Of a stretch of 64,000 nt of DNA, positions 35,729 through 47,836 are shown piece after piece. The DNA lies in NCBI RefSeq assembly GCF_016808335.1, contig NC_053141.1:4105326-4169325 (forward strand), read 5' to 3'. Both the position numbers and the translations under genes were made by a program. The notes under the pieces were generated by a model, which did not search any database, was not told where the DNA came from, and was given only the letters and a program-made list of their open reading frames with translations. How positions within the stretch are numbered: position 1 is the first letter of the stretch; every line of letters starts with the position of its first letter. The DNA comes from Panicum virgatum (taxonomy: Eukaryota > Streptophyta > Magnoliopsida > Poales > Poaceae).

Positions 35729-35837
35729 TGGGCGCGTCGCATAGGCCACAGGTGATCTTGAATTCTTTGATCACCATCGCGACGAGCGAGAAGCCGCCGG
35801 AGCTAACTCAGCTTGCCGTCCATCCAGCAGGTCAGCC

Positions 35838-36290
35838 ATGGCGACGGGCGCCGCGGCGGTGGCCAGCGCGAGCCAGCAGCAGCAGGCGCAGGTGGTGTTC
35901 GAGGCGAAGCACGCGGAGCTGCTGGCGGAGGCCCGCGGCGTGGCGGCGGAGTTCGGCGTGGACGTGTGCGCCGTCGCGTTCCGGCCCGACGGCGCCGCGG
36001 TGCGGCACAAGTTCGTCGGCGCCGCGCCGGAGGCGCCGGCGGTGGGCACGATCCGGCGAGCGGTGGCGAGGGACGTGGCGGCGATGGGGCTGCGGGAGGT
36101 GGCGGAGCACGAGAGGCAGCTCCGGGCGCTGAGGGCCGCCGTGGAACGCGAGCTGCAGGCCAGAGCGGCGGCCAGGGCCAAGGCCGGCGGCGCCGCCGCC
36201 GCGGGGGACAAGAGGGTGCCGCCGGAGCACCAGCAGCAGCAGGCGGGCGGCGCCGGCGAGAACAAGATCAGGAGGATAATCATAGACTAG
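35838..36290 (+). CDS. Intronless small protein, degenerate type I MADS-like
   Basis: 150-aa single-exon ORF. The segment VVFEAKHAELLAEARGVAAE, then FGVDVCAVAFRPDG, follows the spacing of the second half of a MADS domain (F..R...L..KA.EL...CGV.V..V.FSP.G). The basic N-terminal DNA-binding part is absent. A charged helical region with Ala/Arg repeats, a Gln run and a C-terminal KIRRIIID follow. Type I MADS genes are often intronless, short and fast-evolving, which fits. Without the basic half it may not bind DNA by itself. The other frames here are also open owing to high GC, but this one has a TATA box at the right distance and family-like spacing. The identification is an inference. Confidence 0.6.
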   Translation: MATGAAAVASASQQQQAQVVFEAKHAELLAEARGVAAEFGVDVCAVAFRPDGAAVRHKFVGAAPEAPAVGTIRRAVARDVAAMGLREVAEHERQLRALRAAVERELQARAAARAKAGGAAAAGDKRVPPEHQQQQAGGAGENKIRRIIID

Positions 36291-37014
36291 TTCCGTCGCT
36301 GCACGGTGGGGCGATCCGCGATCCGATTGGCGTCTGAAGGACCACATCGTCGTTGGCGCACGCCAATCCGTCACAGTTCATCATTCATCAGCCCTAAGCT
36401 GATGAATTATTATCATAATCTTAGGATTGCATTGGTTCTTTGATTCGTTTGCGTTAACGTGTACTCACTGCCATACCGTGTTCATGCTGTGTGTACTTAA
36501 GTACTTTCCATTTCAAACGATTTTTGTTGGTGAAAAAAAGGATAAAAATAAGCAATTTGTTCAAAGTTCAAACTTGGTGTAAAGCTGATTAACAATTTGC
36601 TCACTACTTGAAAAAAAAAAGCAATTTGCTCGTTTGGCAATTGCCATGTGATTCCATCAATAACTCAAAGATGCGGCACCCATAAGTGGCGAATCTAGGA
36701 TTTCTAGTGAGGGTGGTCTAATAGAACATTCTTTTTCTAAATATTCAAGGGGTGAGTAGAGAGAGTGGGAGGGGTGATTTTCAAAAATGTGATTAGGGCG
36801 GGCCGTTAAGTGTAAAATTATTCATCCCCTCACGCCTCCTGAATGTTGATCCGGTGGCCCAGATTGAAGTTGCACGGTTTACAAAAGGGGTTGGTCTGAT
36901 ATGTTCTAAAAAGAAATTGTCATATGTGATAGAGGGTATGCTTGGATCTATTACAAAAACTATGGTATTAAAAGATGATGATGGTATGGACATGCAAAAA
37001 TACTGTTTATTATT
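36291..37014. other. Intergenic, no gene seen
   Basis: 3' flank of the MADS-like ORF followed by AT-rich sequence. The stretch near 36680-36850 (GGCGAATCTAGGATTTCTAG) looks repeat-like, but its ends could not be set. Confidence 0.4.
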
Positions 37015-37860
37015 TCTTTTTAAACAAAAGGTTTCCCCCGCTTTATTACCAGAACAAAGCGTACAAAAGAGTTCAAGCGTGCTAGAACAGCGTATAAGGC
37101 GCGCCCGCACAACTAGAAGGTTCAACATCCAAGTCACTCATAACAGCAGTCGACAAAGGAACTAACGACAGGACATCAACTCTCGGAAGCAAGGGCTCAT
37201 TCCCTTCCTAATCCGCAGCGCTGGAGACTTGCTGGGACAGAGTAGACAGAGACACTCCCAAACTTGATCCCTCCATAGCGCCCATAATCCTCGGCAATCT
37301 TGTCCCCAGCACCTCTAGCTTCCCAATATAGACCTCCATCACTGTGCGTTTGTCGTCCTTGAGCAGCACCTTCCATCTCTTCAGCATCCTTGCCACCACC
37401 GATCCTAGTACCGGTTCCACACCTCTCCAACATTTTCCCTGAAAATATAAACCATTTCTTAGTTTCCATAGAACCCAAAGAGTAGCTGCACATACACAAA
37501 TTCAAGATTTCATTTCTTATTATTGTTGATCCACCACCGGGCAACCGATTCAAAATCTTGCCCCACCTCTTTATCCATAAGGATAGAAATCTCAGACCAA
37601 ATCACCTTGGCAACACAACAGTCAAAGAATAAATGATTAACTGACTCGATCTCACAGCAAAACAGGCATGTTTGATCATGCAGCTCCCTTTTTTTTTACC
37701 AGATTATCCCTAGTAAGCAGTTTATTCCTAGACAATAGCCATATGAAAATATGAATCCTAGGTGGTACAATGAATTTCCAAACCGCAGGAAAATACCGTT
37801 TATTATAGAATATAAGAGATTGAGTTTCTACAACTCCAAATGATTACTGTACACACCTTC
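37015..37860 (-). mobile_element. Truncated LINE 3' fragment
   Basis: On the minus strand this reads the end of an L1-type ORF2: PRIHIFIWLL, then HDQTCLFCCEIESVNHLFFD, the zf-RVT zinc-binding pattern. The downstream tail and an A-rich 3' end come out as T-rich sequence near 37015-37025 on the plus strand. Frames shift at an A run near 37690. It is a dead copy lacking the reverse transcriptase. Confidence 0.75.
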
Positions 37861-38089
37861 CGAGCTTGGTGCTGCTAACCTTCGCTACACATCACCGGTG
37901 CGCCGTGCGCAAGCAACGTGTGCGCCAAGCTGTACACGAATCTCAAAGCACACTTGAGCCGTCGGATACCACACGTGCCCTCACGCTGACGTGGGGAGCC
38001 CGCTGGTTTCGATTCGAACCAGAAAACTAATAACCGTGAGGGCGAAAAAAAATCAAAAAAGAAAATAAAATCCCGTCGCCCCCGCCCCC

Positions 38090-38325
38090 CTGCAGCCCTA
38101 ACGAATCGAGCCGCTCCCCTCCCCGTTGTTCCCCCCTCTCCGCTGACCGCCGCCGAAACGCCACCGCCCGCCTCCTCCCCCTCCCCCTCCCGCCGCCGCC
38201 GCCCTCGCCTCCCCGCGATTGGCCGTCCTACACCCCGCGTCCCGCTACTGGGCTGGCGTCCGCGGCGGTGGCGCGGAGTGGAGTGGAGATCCGCCCGCGC
38301 TCGGGCTGGGCGCCTTCGCCAGGCG
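38090..38325 (+). other. Probable non-coding first exon of the CCCH gene
   Basis: A CpG-rich leader with CT-rich tracts ends in a good donor (GGCG|GTAAGG). The next good acceptor before the coding exon is ATTTCAG at 42657-42663. This implies a 5'-UTR intron of about 4.3 kb. The transcription start is not visible, and other leader exons are possible. Confidence 0.45.
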
Positions 38326-38801
38326 GTAAGGAACCCTATTACCCTTGCTTCGCTGCCTGGTCCGCGGGCGGAATATTCCTCTTCCCGTCGCTGCGAAGTT
38401 AGCTACGGGTCTATACTTCTCTCAAAACCGAGGTTTTTTTTCGGCACCTCGCCTGGGTAGGCCTCCGAGATTTGCGCTAGGGTTTACGCGCTCTCCCCGG
38501 CCGCGTTTGTGAAAGGGGAGGGTTTGGATTCTCTCGGGTGTTTCCTTTTCCCTGCGGATGGTACGGGTAAGCTGGTGTGCTCCCAGCCGCTTCCAATCGC
38601 GTGGACGTAGGGAGGTATTGTTGTTAAATTTGTTTCAGTTCGTCTGGTGGTAGGCTTTGTCTCCAGGATTTGGGCCTTCGCATTCTGTTGCGAGACCGCA
38701 TTGGCTTGGCTGGTTGCAAAGTCTCCTCCTTTGCAATCGAACCCCTTGCACCGTATCCTGTTCACCCTAGCCCTGTAGAGTAATCGCTATACTGTTTTTT
38801 T

Positions 38802-39815
38802 GGGAAAATTGGATGTGTACCATTAAAAGATCCGAAGTTTAGAAAAATACCATCTAAAAATTGAGTTGCAGATTTTTACCATCAAAAGATTGCTCCGTTA
38901 TTTCTCCATACCATCGACGTTAACTGACGTTAAGAAAAATCAAAAACTCACGCCCTGTCGCCTTGACCCAGCCTAAACTCACGCATCACGCATATTGCAC
39001 CCAAGGCCAGGAGCCGAGACGTAGGTGTATCTGTAACTCAAGCTCTCCTCTGCGCCTGGGGCGTTCAAGGTGCACGCGAAGCTGCGCCACCCTTGGACGA
39101 CATTGACGGTTGCTAGCACCTCGTCGGCTCATCGAGATCGACGGCGAGCGCCCCCCAGTCCGGCAGGTGCACAGCGAGCCCCTTGAGAACCTGCGAAACG
39201 CCAAGAAGCACGAATCCATATAGCATCGACGCGTTGTGGAGGAGACGAGGAGCAAGCCGAGCGCGGAGCCGCGGACACGGCGGCGGGCGGCGGAGTCGTC
39301 GAGTAGCAGGCCGATCGTGGAGCCGCGGACACGGCGGCTGGCGGCGGAGTCGCATAGCAGCAGACCAAGTGTGGAGCCGCGGACACGGCGGCGAAGTCGT
39401 CGAGCAGCACGCCAAGCACGGAGCTGCGGACACGGAGGCGCCGCAGTGGAGTCGTCGAGCAGCAGGTCGAGCGCGGAGCTGCGGACACGGCGGCGGAGTC
39501 GTCGAGGAGCGAGCCGAGGTCACCGTCTCAACGGTAGTGGAAGATCATAGAGAGAGACCGGCAAAGTGGTATGCGCCGCCGGAGGCCGCAAGCTGCGATG
39601 CAGCAGCAGCATACAGGAGTCGCGGCGACGAGCCGCCGACGCCGACGAGTGTGTGGGTTCGTTCTTTTTCTATCGGTATAGTTAACGCTCAGTTAACGTG
39701 AATGCTAAAAGGCAAAAACGGAGCAATCTTTTGATGGTAAAAATCTGCAACTCAATCTTTGAATGGTATTTTTCTAAACTTTGGATCTTTTAATGGTATG
39801 CATCTAATTTTCCCC
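38802..39815. mobile_element. MULE (Mutator-like) element in a 5'-UTR intron
   Basis: 1014-bp element with a 9-bp target duplication TGTTTTTTT at 38793-38801 and 39816-39824, the Mutator size. Terminal inverted repeats are about 130 bp: GGGAAAATTGGATGTGTACC on the left, complement of GGTATGCATCTAATTTTCCCC-like sequence on the right. Shared blocks include TTGAGTTGCAGATTTTTACC. The interior (about 38950-39660) is GC-rich and unlike the arms, with five diverged copies of a GGAGCCGCGGACACGGCGGC motif spaced about 45-56 bp (39262-39490). GC-rich cargo between MULE arms is the Pack-MULE pattern, but the cargo's source gene is not recognised. Confidence 0.88.
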
Positions 39816-41495
39816 TGTTTTTTTCACCGCATTATGGTGAATATTCAGTTTTGCTTCTCATCAATTTTTTTTCCACGTTTGCTGGTGCACTATGTGCCTA
39901 AATTTGGCTCGTAACCACGCCTAGTTAGAGTAAGATGTCTTCTCTGTTTCCAGTTTTTTAGTCTACAGTTTGATGCATTATATGATTAATTTGATATCTT
40001 CCACGGTTTTAACAGTCTGATTTGTCTTATTTGTCAAATGGACAGTAGGCAGTGTAAGGTATCGTGATTCCTGCTGGATGATCAGGAGCTGTAGTGCTTG
40101 TCTGAGTCTTACTGAGTTATCATCTCAGGATCACTGCTGAGTACAGTTTCAGGTTGGTACCTGTGTCACTCTCTTGTCTCGGTTCTTCCTATATAAACAA
40201 GAAAATCATGTGACTAAATGTTTCATGGTCTGATTACTAGTTTGTTCAAATGGTCCTACGATGCTCTGTCTGCCATTGTTCACAAAAGAAACTACCCTTT
40301 CTGGATAAATATGTACTTACCATTTATCCAATATGCCACTATATATTTGTCCGTATCGACCGGTATTTTGCCTTCTTTTTTTTCTGCCTTTATTTGTCAT
40401 CATCATTGATTTGGCTGCTGTCAGAAGATAGGGTACTCTTTAGTTGTCATCTATTTCACCTTAGGAAACGTAAAATTTGCGGGTGCTTCAATTTCTTAAA
40501 GCGTGGCAGCAACACCAACTATTAACAAACTGTTGTTGTGGATAATGTGAATCTTTCAGTGACATTTCTCGTAAAACCTTACTGACTTAGCAACCGTACT
40601 TTATTTCTTTGACTTTTAGAGGAAAAACTGATAACATTGGTCGGTCTGTACATGGGTAGGGGGTTAGGCAATTTAACCTTATTATAAGGTTGTCATGTGC
40701 CTAGAAATGTCACTGGGAGATGGTTGTCGTATCGAGAAAACAGAAGGAATTCATGGGAGCTGATAGAATTATCTTTCTCATGCAGGAAGGATTTTGTAAA
40801 TGCCACTTTTTGGAGTTACTGGCCTTTTGGTTTAGTCCTCAAGACTCTAGCTAGCAATTATCTAAAGAAACAAATGAAATGTTAATCGCCACCAAGTTGG
40901 CGAAGTTGTCAGAAAACAGCAACTGAGGGAGAAACTTCACTGTAATGCTAACAATAGCAGTGCCCTGTCCAGATCATGACAATCAGAGCCAGTAGCAACT
41001 GAACCTTAAGTATCCACCAAGTTTGGCAAAACTGCTGGAACAATAATTGAGGGAGAAAACATCGATGCAACTTGTTGATGCCCAAGATTTCTGCAGTTGC
41101 TGCATGAATTATTTTCTTGGTAGGCAGGACTTGTTTTTGTAGATGTATGTCTTATCAATGTAGAAAGCATACCCTGTGGCCTGTAGTCCGCTTGTTATCT
41201 GTAAGATGTATGGTCTATGTGAGTTGTAATGACATAAGTTGCAGAAAAGAAATTTCTTTGATTTGTCTCGGGAAACTTCCTGGCGAATGAAAAATGATAT
41301 GTTTGTGGAATTGCCTGTATGAAAGTATTCTGTAGAAAATTCTTTGATTGCCCATTCAGCTGTTAACTCTTGCCATCCAGGCTTCTTGGCTTTAGCTCCT
41401 GAAATTTGTTGACATTGAATAAGATGCAACCAGTAGTCTTAAAAAACAAGAAACTGTAAAGATAAGTAGGAAATCCAATCAATTAACCAATGGAA

Positions 41496-41964
41496 CTAAT
41501 CATTTGAAACATGCATTGCCAACAAGTCTACACTTGCAAACAAGGCATTCATTCTATTTTCCACTTGGCACTGTCGCTCAACGTATGATGGCTCCATGGA
41601 TTTTGCTTTGTGTTTCCTACAATCCATGCTAATGTGGTTGCTCTGTATGGTAGATGATGTCTTCAGCACTGACTTAGATGTTGCTTTATCTTTCCGTTCT
41701 TGAATTCTGCTCATTTCCAATCATGCTTAGCAGTTTTTCAGTTGGTGACGAAGTCTGATGTTGAAGGCTTTGAGGGCTAGTCGTGGGATTTTGAGACACA
41801 GGGCCTTGTTTACTCTTGACATGAAAGACTTGTGATCCACTAATAAATTCAGTTGACATATTGTAGGGGAGAATATTTGTGTTGACTGGCCACATCCTGC
41901 CAATGGGATATTCATAGTTAGATACTTTTAAATTGGCTTGTTTTCGACCTGCAAACTTCGTCAC
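41496..41964 (-). pseudogene. Minus-strand coding remnant with a frameshift, unidentified
   Basis: Two protein-like minus-strand frames (MWPVNTNILPYNMSTEF, then SQNPTTSPQSLQHQTSS; and KSMEPSYVERQCQVENRMN) overlap at 41686-41720 and are joined only by a one-base frame change. I do not recognise the family. It sits in the large intron of the CCCH gene on the opposite strand, next to a LINE fragment. Captured or decayed gene sequence is likely, though chance is possible for parts. Confidence 0.35.
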
Positions 41965-41965
41965 A

Positions 41966-42340
41966 TTTTTTTACATAAATACAGTGTGGGAGGGCTGTGT
42001 AAAATTTTATTCAATGGGAACTGTACAAACTACGTGGAGGGTGCTATACACAAACACAACTAAACAAAGAATGTAACCAGAGAGTGTGGGGGGGGGGGGG
42101 GCTGGTTAGCTGAAGGAGGTTTATCCAGCTAAGGAAAGCCGCTCTTCTTTCTTCACCGAGTCTGCGAGCTTGTAGGATGCTTTCATCAATGAAATGTTTT
42201 TTCCAATCTTGCAAGCTTGGCTGGCTTTTTTGAAAAATGAGATTGTTCCTTTGCTTCCAAACTTGCCATGCTCCAATTCGGAATGTTTCCATATAAAAGG
42301 AGTTTGGAAATTTCCTTTTGGCTGAAGCCAACATGTTGAA
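41966..42340 (-). mobile_element. LINE 3'-end fragment
   Basis: The minus strand encodes the L1 ORF2 C-terminus: ETFRIGAWQVWKQRNNLIFQ, then DWKKHFIDESILQARR. A 3' UTR and a T run at 41968-41974 (poly(A) on the minus strand) follow. Heavily 5'-truncated, inside the CCCH gene intron. Confidence 0.7.
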
Positions 42341-42756
42341 AAAGTATTGTTATGGAAAGGGAAATTATAAAACTAGGCTGAAAAATATTTATCTGTCCCC
42401 CAGATGTATGACCATTTGTCTCTTGTTCCTTCCTGATTTGTAGTTCTTGAATTATGCCTTGGAGCTCTGTGTATTCCTGATGCCTGATATTTGTCACAGT
42501 TTTGATTTGAAGATTTAGAATCACAGGCCTTTAGGGGTTAATTGCATTTTCATCTTCCTGTCCGTTACTGCTGGTTTTGTGCCTAGCTTCTCTAGCTTTT
42601 ATTGTTGTAGCAGTAGCTTTTTTGATTAATTGTAACCATATACATGTTCCTTGACTATTTCAGAGTTTCAGAAGAATTTTTGCAAGAGGAAGGGGAACTT
42701 GCACTTGCAACTACTTGACATCCATATCTTTTTCAGAATAGTAAAGAAGGGACAGA

Positions 42757-45700
42757 ATGACTGGTGATAGTAGGAGACAGCGTTCCAAGTGGGATGCGAA
42801 AGAAGGATCTCATGATATAGTTGAGATCAGTGAAGATGAGTCTCTTCCTGATAAGACCATTGTTCATCGCAAAGGTGGTGATGTACACCCACAACCTGAT
42901 ACCTCCATGCACCACGGTGGTGCTGGACATGAGAAGGAACAGGCTGATGGGTTCAATAAAGATACCAAGGAATTGCAACCTAAGGCACCCTCTGAAAGAT
43001 CACAGCCTCTTAGAGCAGCTGATGAGCGTGATAATAACGAGTGGAGCAAAGCAGCTGGTAACCAAGGCATGAACAGATATGCAGATGACAGAAGACGCGG
43101 TGATGGATGGGGTACAGATCGTAGTCGTGGTTATTCTTCTAGGGTGCCTTCTGATACAGATGCATGGAGGCCTCACAGTCGCAGTCCTTCTCCAAGAGGG
43201 GTTTGGAACAGATCACGCAGGTATGATGGAGCAAGTAACTAATTTTATTGACTATGCAAGTATTGGCACTTTGGTTATGTGTTCCCTGCATATATAGTGT
43301 GTAAACAGCTTGAGATGCTATTTTTGGGTCAATTTTTATTATGGAAGCATGCAAGATGGAATTCACGAGCATTATATAAAATAAATGAAGTTGAGGCCAA
43401 CGTTTCTGCATTTGGTTTCCTGTCCGACCACCTGTATTTGTACACAAGCGACATGCTGTATCCTTACACTACCAACTAGTAACAAGGAGTTGAGAAATGT
43501 GGGCCTTGATAATATCTGTACTTGTGAAGAATCTATATTATCCAGTTTTAATCAATATTGATGTAGAAGATGGTATACTAACTTAAGAGTCAGTCACAAC
43601 ATCTACTAGAATTCTATTATTTGTAAATTGTAATGTCATTGAAAGATTAGGTATACTATGTCAGTACATTTTTTCCTACAATGTGTGTTTCTGTTATCAG
43701 GAATAGAAGTCGTTCCAGAAGCAGAAGCAGAAGCAGAAACAGAAGTCGGAGCAGAAGCAGGAGTATAGGGCGAGGCAGAGGCAGGAGCAGAAGTCCTTAT
43801 TTTGCTGATCGTGGATCTGAGTGGAGGGTTGAGAGAGGCAGAACATCTGGAGGGCCTGCTCTTCCCTGCAGAGATTTTGTGGCTGGTAGATGCAGAAGAG
43901 GCTCGAATTGCAGGTTCCTTCATGAAGATGGCGGGCACAAGCCATTTGAAGATCATTATCCTGCTGACCCAAGGGAAAGGTTTGGGTATCAGAACAAGGA
44001 GTTTATGGATTCAAGAGAACCAAATGACTATTTGCGTAGTAGGCAATCTCGAGATCATTACGATGATGGGCTGTGGGAAATATCTGAACCCCGAAGAGAT
44101 TATCGGTCTACTGAACAATGTTATAATTTTGCCAAAGGGAGATGTGCAAGAGGTGCTAGTTGCCGATTTGCTCATGGTGATTCTGGTTCTCATGGTGGAT
44201 GGAGAGATGAGGCTAGGGAAAGTGCCCATGATAGAGGTGGTCCTGATTCATCCTATGGAAATAGGACTGAGCATCGTAGGGTAAATAAAAACCCTTGTAA
44301 GTTTTTTGCTGAAGGTCGATGTCGCCGTGGTGAAAGTTGTCCATATCTCCACGAGGAAGCCCCCCAGAGTCGGATAGGAGTAAGTGCACCTGATGAGCCT
44401 TTGAATTACAGTGACGGGCGTTCAGCAAGAGGAAACTACTCAAACTGGGGTGAACAAAATAATGCTATGCATGCAACTTCTCAGATTTTATCCAGGGATG
44501 ACAGGGAAAATCCTGTTTCTCAGAGTATTGGCAGAAATGATTCTCGTTTTGAGTATGAAAGCCGGCATTCAAAAAATGCTGGAAAGAGCCAGTTCCAGAT
44601 TATTCCTCAGGAAGCTTTTGGTTCACAAGTGGAAAATAAACGTGAAGTTGCTGTTTCACAACAGCCACAGCTATTAGCTCCTGTCCAGACTACTGCAGAT
44701 AACATGAATAATGTAAATGTACCCGGCATGGGTGGTCAGAATGCTCCTGCAACTCTTGGTGATTTGAGCACGCAGCTAGGTATCCATAATGCTAATAGTT
44801 TAGCAGAGCAAAGCTTGGGCCAAATACTTCAGAGACATGATGAGATTCCTCATATTCCTGGGCCAGCAACTCTTCCAGTCACCACCCAGTTGCAGAACGT
44901 TACATCCTCATTCCCTTTGAATAGCCATGTGCAACAAAACAACTTCCCTGTTCATCAGAACAGGCAAGAGCAATTTGTAGTTCCACAAGCAGCTGCAAAT
45001 AACTCAACTCCCAGCATGCAGGGCCAGCTGGTTGCTCCTCATATGGGCCATGGCCAACATGGCTATGGTCTAGAGCCACAGGCACTGCCAAATTCCGCTG
45101 CGCATAATGGACATAATTTCAGTGCTGCCGGTCAAGTTCCACAGAATCTTCCAACAACCGTGCTTGCTGGGCAGAGTCAGGCAACAGTTGACATTCCTAG
45201 GCTGAGTCAAGACAGTGGTTCTCAAAGCATACAAAACATGCAGAATTTCCAGCCAGTTGCTCCAAATATGCAAAATCAATCCTTGCAAGGTTTACCTCTT
45301 GTGCCAACTTCCAGCTCAACTGATATGGTTGGAGTTCCTGTTTCTCACAATGCAGCAAAAAGCGAAGAAGTTAGCCGTGTTACCGCATCCTTGGCACAAT
45401 ACTTTGGAAACACAGCTTTTGGTGCTGGTACAGGATTGCAGTCATCACAGCCTAATGTTAATTCAAGCCTCATGGCCAATTCATCTGATGTACCTCCATC
45501 TGTTCAGCCTAATCAGTGGCCCTGGACGCAGCAACAAACAGGCTTAGTCCAGTCTGGTCTCTCTGTTCCGTCTGAGCAGCAGCAGCAGCATGCTCCTCAG
45601 ACATTCCAGATGCCAATTGCCGTCAGTAGTAGTAATGGCAATTCTATGCTCTTACCTCATGCAGGTGCGCCATCGGGTCCTCCTGCTGCTGCTGTTGCTG

Positions 45701-46169
45701 CTGCTTCGGTTGTCAATGAAACTGTGCCTCCAGAAAGTAAGAAAGGAGAGAACAAAGATAGTGACGCTGAGGCTCATGAAGACGGTGATAATAAGAAGAG
45801 CAAAGACTCCAAACCACTGAAGATGTTCAAGGTTGCACTTGCGGACTTTGTGAAGGAAGCACTGAAGCCTACATGGAAAGAGGGTCAGATGAGCAGGGAG
45901 GTCCATAAAACCATCGTCAAGAAGGTTGTAGACAAAGTTACAAGCACGGTGGAAAATACGCCTCCAACAAAAGAGAAGATCGAGATCTACATGTCCTACT
46001 CCAAAGACAAACTAAATAAACTCGTACAGGTCAGCCCCAGCCCTCTCTTTCGTCACTTTTTTTTTTTTACTCCTCTGATCTTTTCCATTGGGCACTCAAC
46101 TTCATTTTCACCAATATTCCTGTGCTGCATTGCTTGCAGGCATACGTTGGCAAGTATGCCAAGGCGTAA
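42757..46169 (+). CDS. CCCH zinc-finger / RS-domain nuclear protein (C3H38-like)
   Basis: Coding exons 42757-43220, 43701-46029 and 46140-46169 total 2823 nt (940 aa), phases consistent. An acidic/charged N-terminus ([10 protein letters not shown]) leads to an Arg-Ser repeat region (about residues 155-190). Three CX7CX5CX3H fingers follow near residues 211-229 ([19 protein letters not shown]), 295-313 ([19 protein letters not shown]) and 354-372 ([19 protein letters not shown]). A long Gln/Asn/Pro-rich low-complexity middle precedes a C-terminal helical domain ([20 protein letters not shown] ... VGKYAKA) of SRI-like character. The closest known plant protein type is Arabidopsis C3H38 (At3g18640). 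RS plus CCCH content suggests nuclear RNA binding or processing; the targets are unknown. The ATG follows a probable 4.3 kb 5'-UTR intron. The last exon codes for only 9 residues. Confidence 0.92.
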
Positions 46170-47190
46170 CATTTCACGAATAACATTGTGACGAGAGTTC
46201 TCTGCCTGAAGTTGAAATTACTAGAAAGCGCCACATCTGTGGTTCGAAATGTCTAGGGAGATTCTGTGAAGTAGTGGCCCTTCACCCCTGCTATTGCTTG
46301 CGGTTTGAGAGTTTAGTGTGTTGGTTGGTAGACACGTGGTGCCGCTGCTAGCGCGCGGTGGCACCAACACCACACCTGTAACTTTTGTAGACGATTGATT
46401 TATCTGAAGATCGAAACTTTATGTAGCGAAGTATGCAAAGGTTCGGATGGTTTTCATGAACAGGAAGCAATTTACATGCTGTGGTGTGTTTTGTGCTCAC
46501 CATGCCTTGGGAGTTTGTTGGCTTGTGCCATACCCAGCTGTTTACTGTCTCAATTTCGTTTTGTTTTTTTTATGGTGTGTGTGTCAGTGTTCTGCTGATT
46601 GTGATAGGTAATTACAGAGAGTGATAACGTGAGGATTACCGTCATCTGCCTGTGTTGGTTGAGTGCAGAGTGCAAATAAATAACTTTCCAGGGCATCCGG
46701 CCGCGGCCCATTATGTGTGCCCCAAACAAACACAAGGCCTGCCTTTTTTGGTTTTGGGTCTTACTTATATGCGACCCGGTGTGCCGACCACGGCCCAACT
46801 AGGGGGCAGAAGCGGCAGGCCGGCGGCTAAGTTGGGGAGCCGGAGGGGAGCTGTTATCCATCGTTTGAGGTGATAGTTGCGTTAACCATCACCTGAAAGC
46901 AGGAGCAAATAATTTTTTCCACCAATATAAATGGAATTTTGGGCTGTATCTCAAGTCCATTTATTAATCAAATACACAGCCGGGAGAAGTAGAATCCGAT
47001 TAGTAGGACAGATCCACCCATGCAGGTGGAGATAAAATTGATGACATCACCCATGTGCAATAGGGGTCGAGCTAAAAAAATCTATAAATCTTGAATTATA
47101 CATCCAAATCAAATTTGGATCGCACCGTTGTATTTCTTACGACTAGATCTTCAAAACAAGATCACATTTGACTATGTTTGCACGAGATTT
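46170..47190. other. 3' flank of the CCCH gene and intergenic sequence
   Basis: It contains the gene's 3' UTR and then intergenic DNA. No coding unit supported. Confidence 0.5.
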
Positions 47191-47510
47191 TTTAAAAACA
47201 TTTTCTTTAATACTAATAATTAATTCTGAATACTAGGAACAAATATTTCAACAATACGAACAAATAATTATTTTGACGAATAAAAAATTAAACAAAACGA
47301 ACAAATAATAATGTACAACGAACAAAATATTAAATATTGCGAACATTTGATTGTATCGGCTAAATAATTGACAATGAGTATCACGAACAAATGAGTCAAC
47401 ATGTCGGAACAATTTGATCTACAAAGTGAACAAATAATTTGATATTGCGAACAAATTAGTTACATGTAGATAAATAATTTTACATGAAGAACAAACACAT
47501 CTGCATCAGA
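47190..47510. repeat. Diverged GAACAAAT repeat tract
   Basis: The core (C)GAACAAA(T) recurs about ten times at irregular spacings of roughly 20-40 bp (for example 47238, 47267, 47298, 47321, 47384, 47429, 47451), separated by AT-rich filler. It is an old, diverged tandem array of unknown function. Confidence 0.6.
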
Positions 47511-47836
47511 AAAAATATTCTTATAATTATATATACACGTGCTAATACAAGCTTATTTTTCGCTTCTGGCTATATGAATTGTATAAGTATATAAAGAAAT
47601 TAAATTATTTTAAAAATCTACAGGACACGTATACAACTTACATAAATTCTATAATATAATTAACAAGTTCATTAATCAAAACATGAAAGAAAAAATAGAA
47701 AAGAAAGGAAAGAAGTGAAAAAAATAGTATCACTAAAAGGAAGAGAAAACGAGAATAAAGAAATAAGTGAAGAAAAATATTGTGCCTCATCATATTTTGA
47801 TCACGAATGAATGAACCTGCATTGAAGAGAAATATA

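Noticed and set aside
37208..37553. Minus-strand ORF as an independent gene
   Set aside because: It lies in the untranslated tail region of a LINE fragment and has no start context or family.
39113..39701. Long open frames on both strands in the MULE interior as a gene
   Set aside because: They come from GC-rich tandem repeats, both strands are open, and no domain is recognisable.
40218..40885. Short plus-strand frames in the CCCH leader intron
   Set aside because: AT-rich, overlapping in several frames, no splice or family support.
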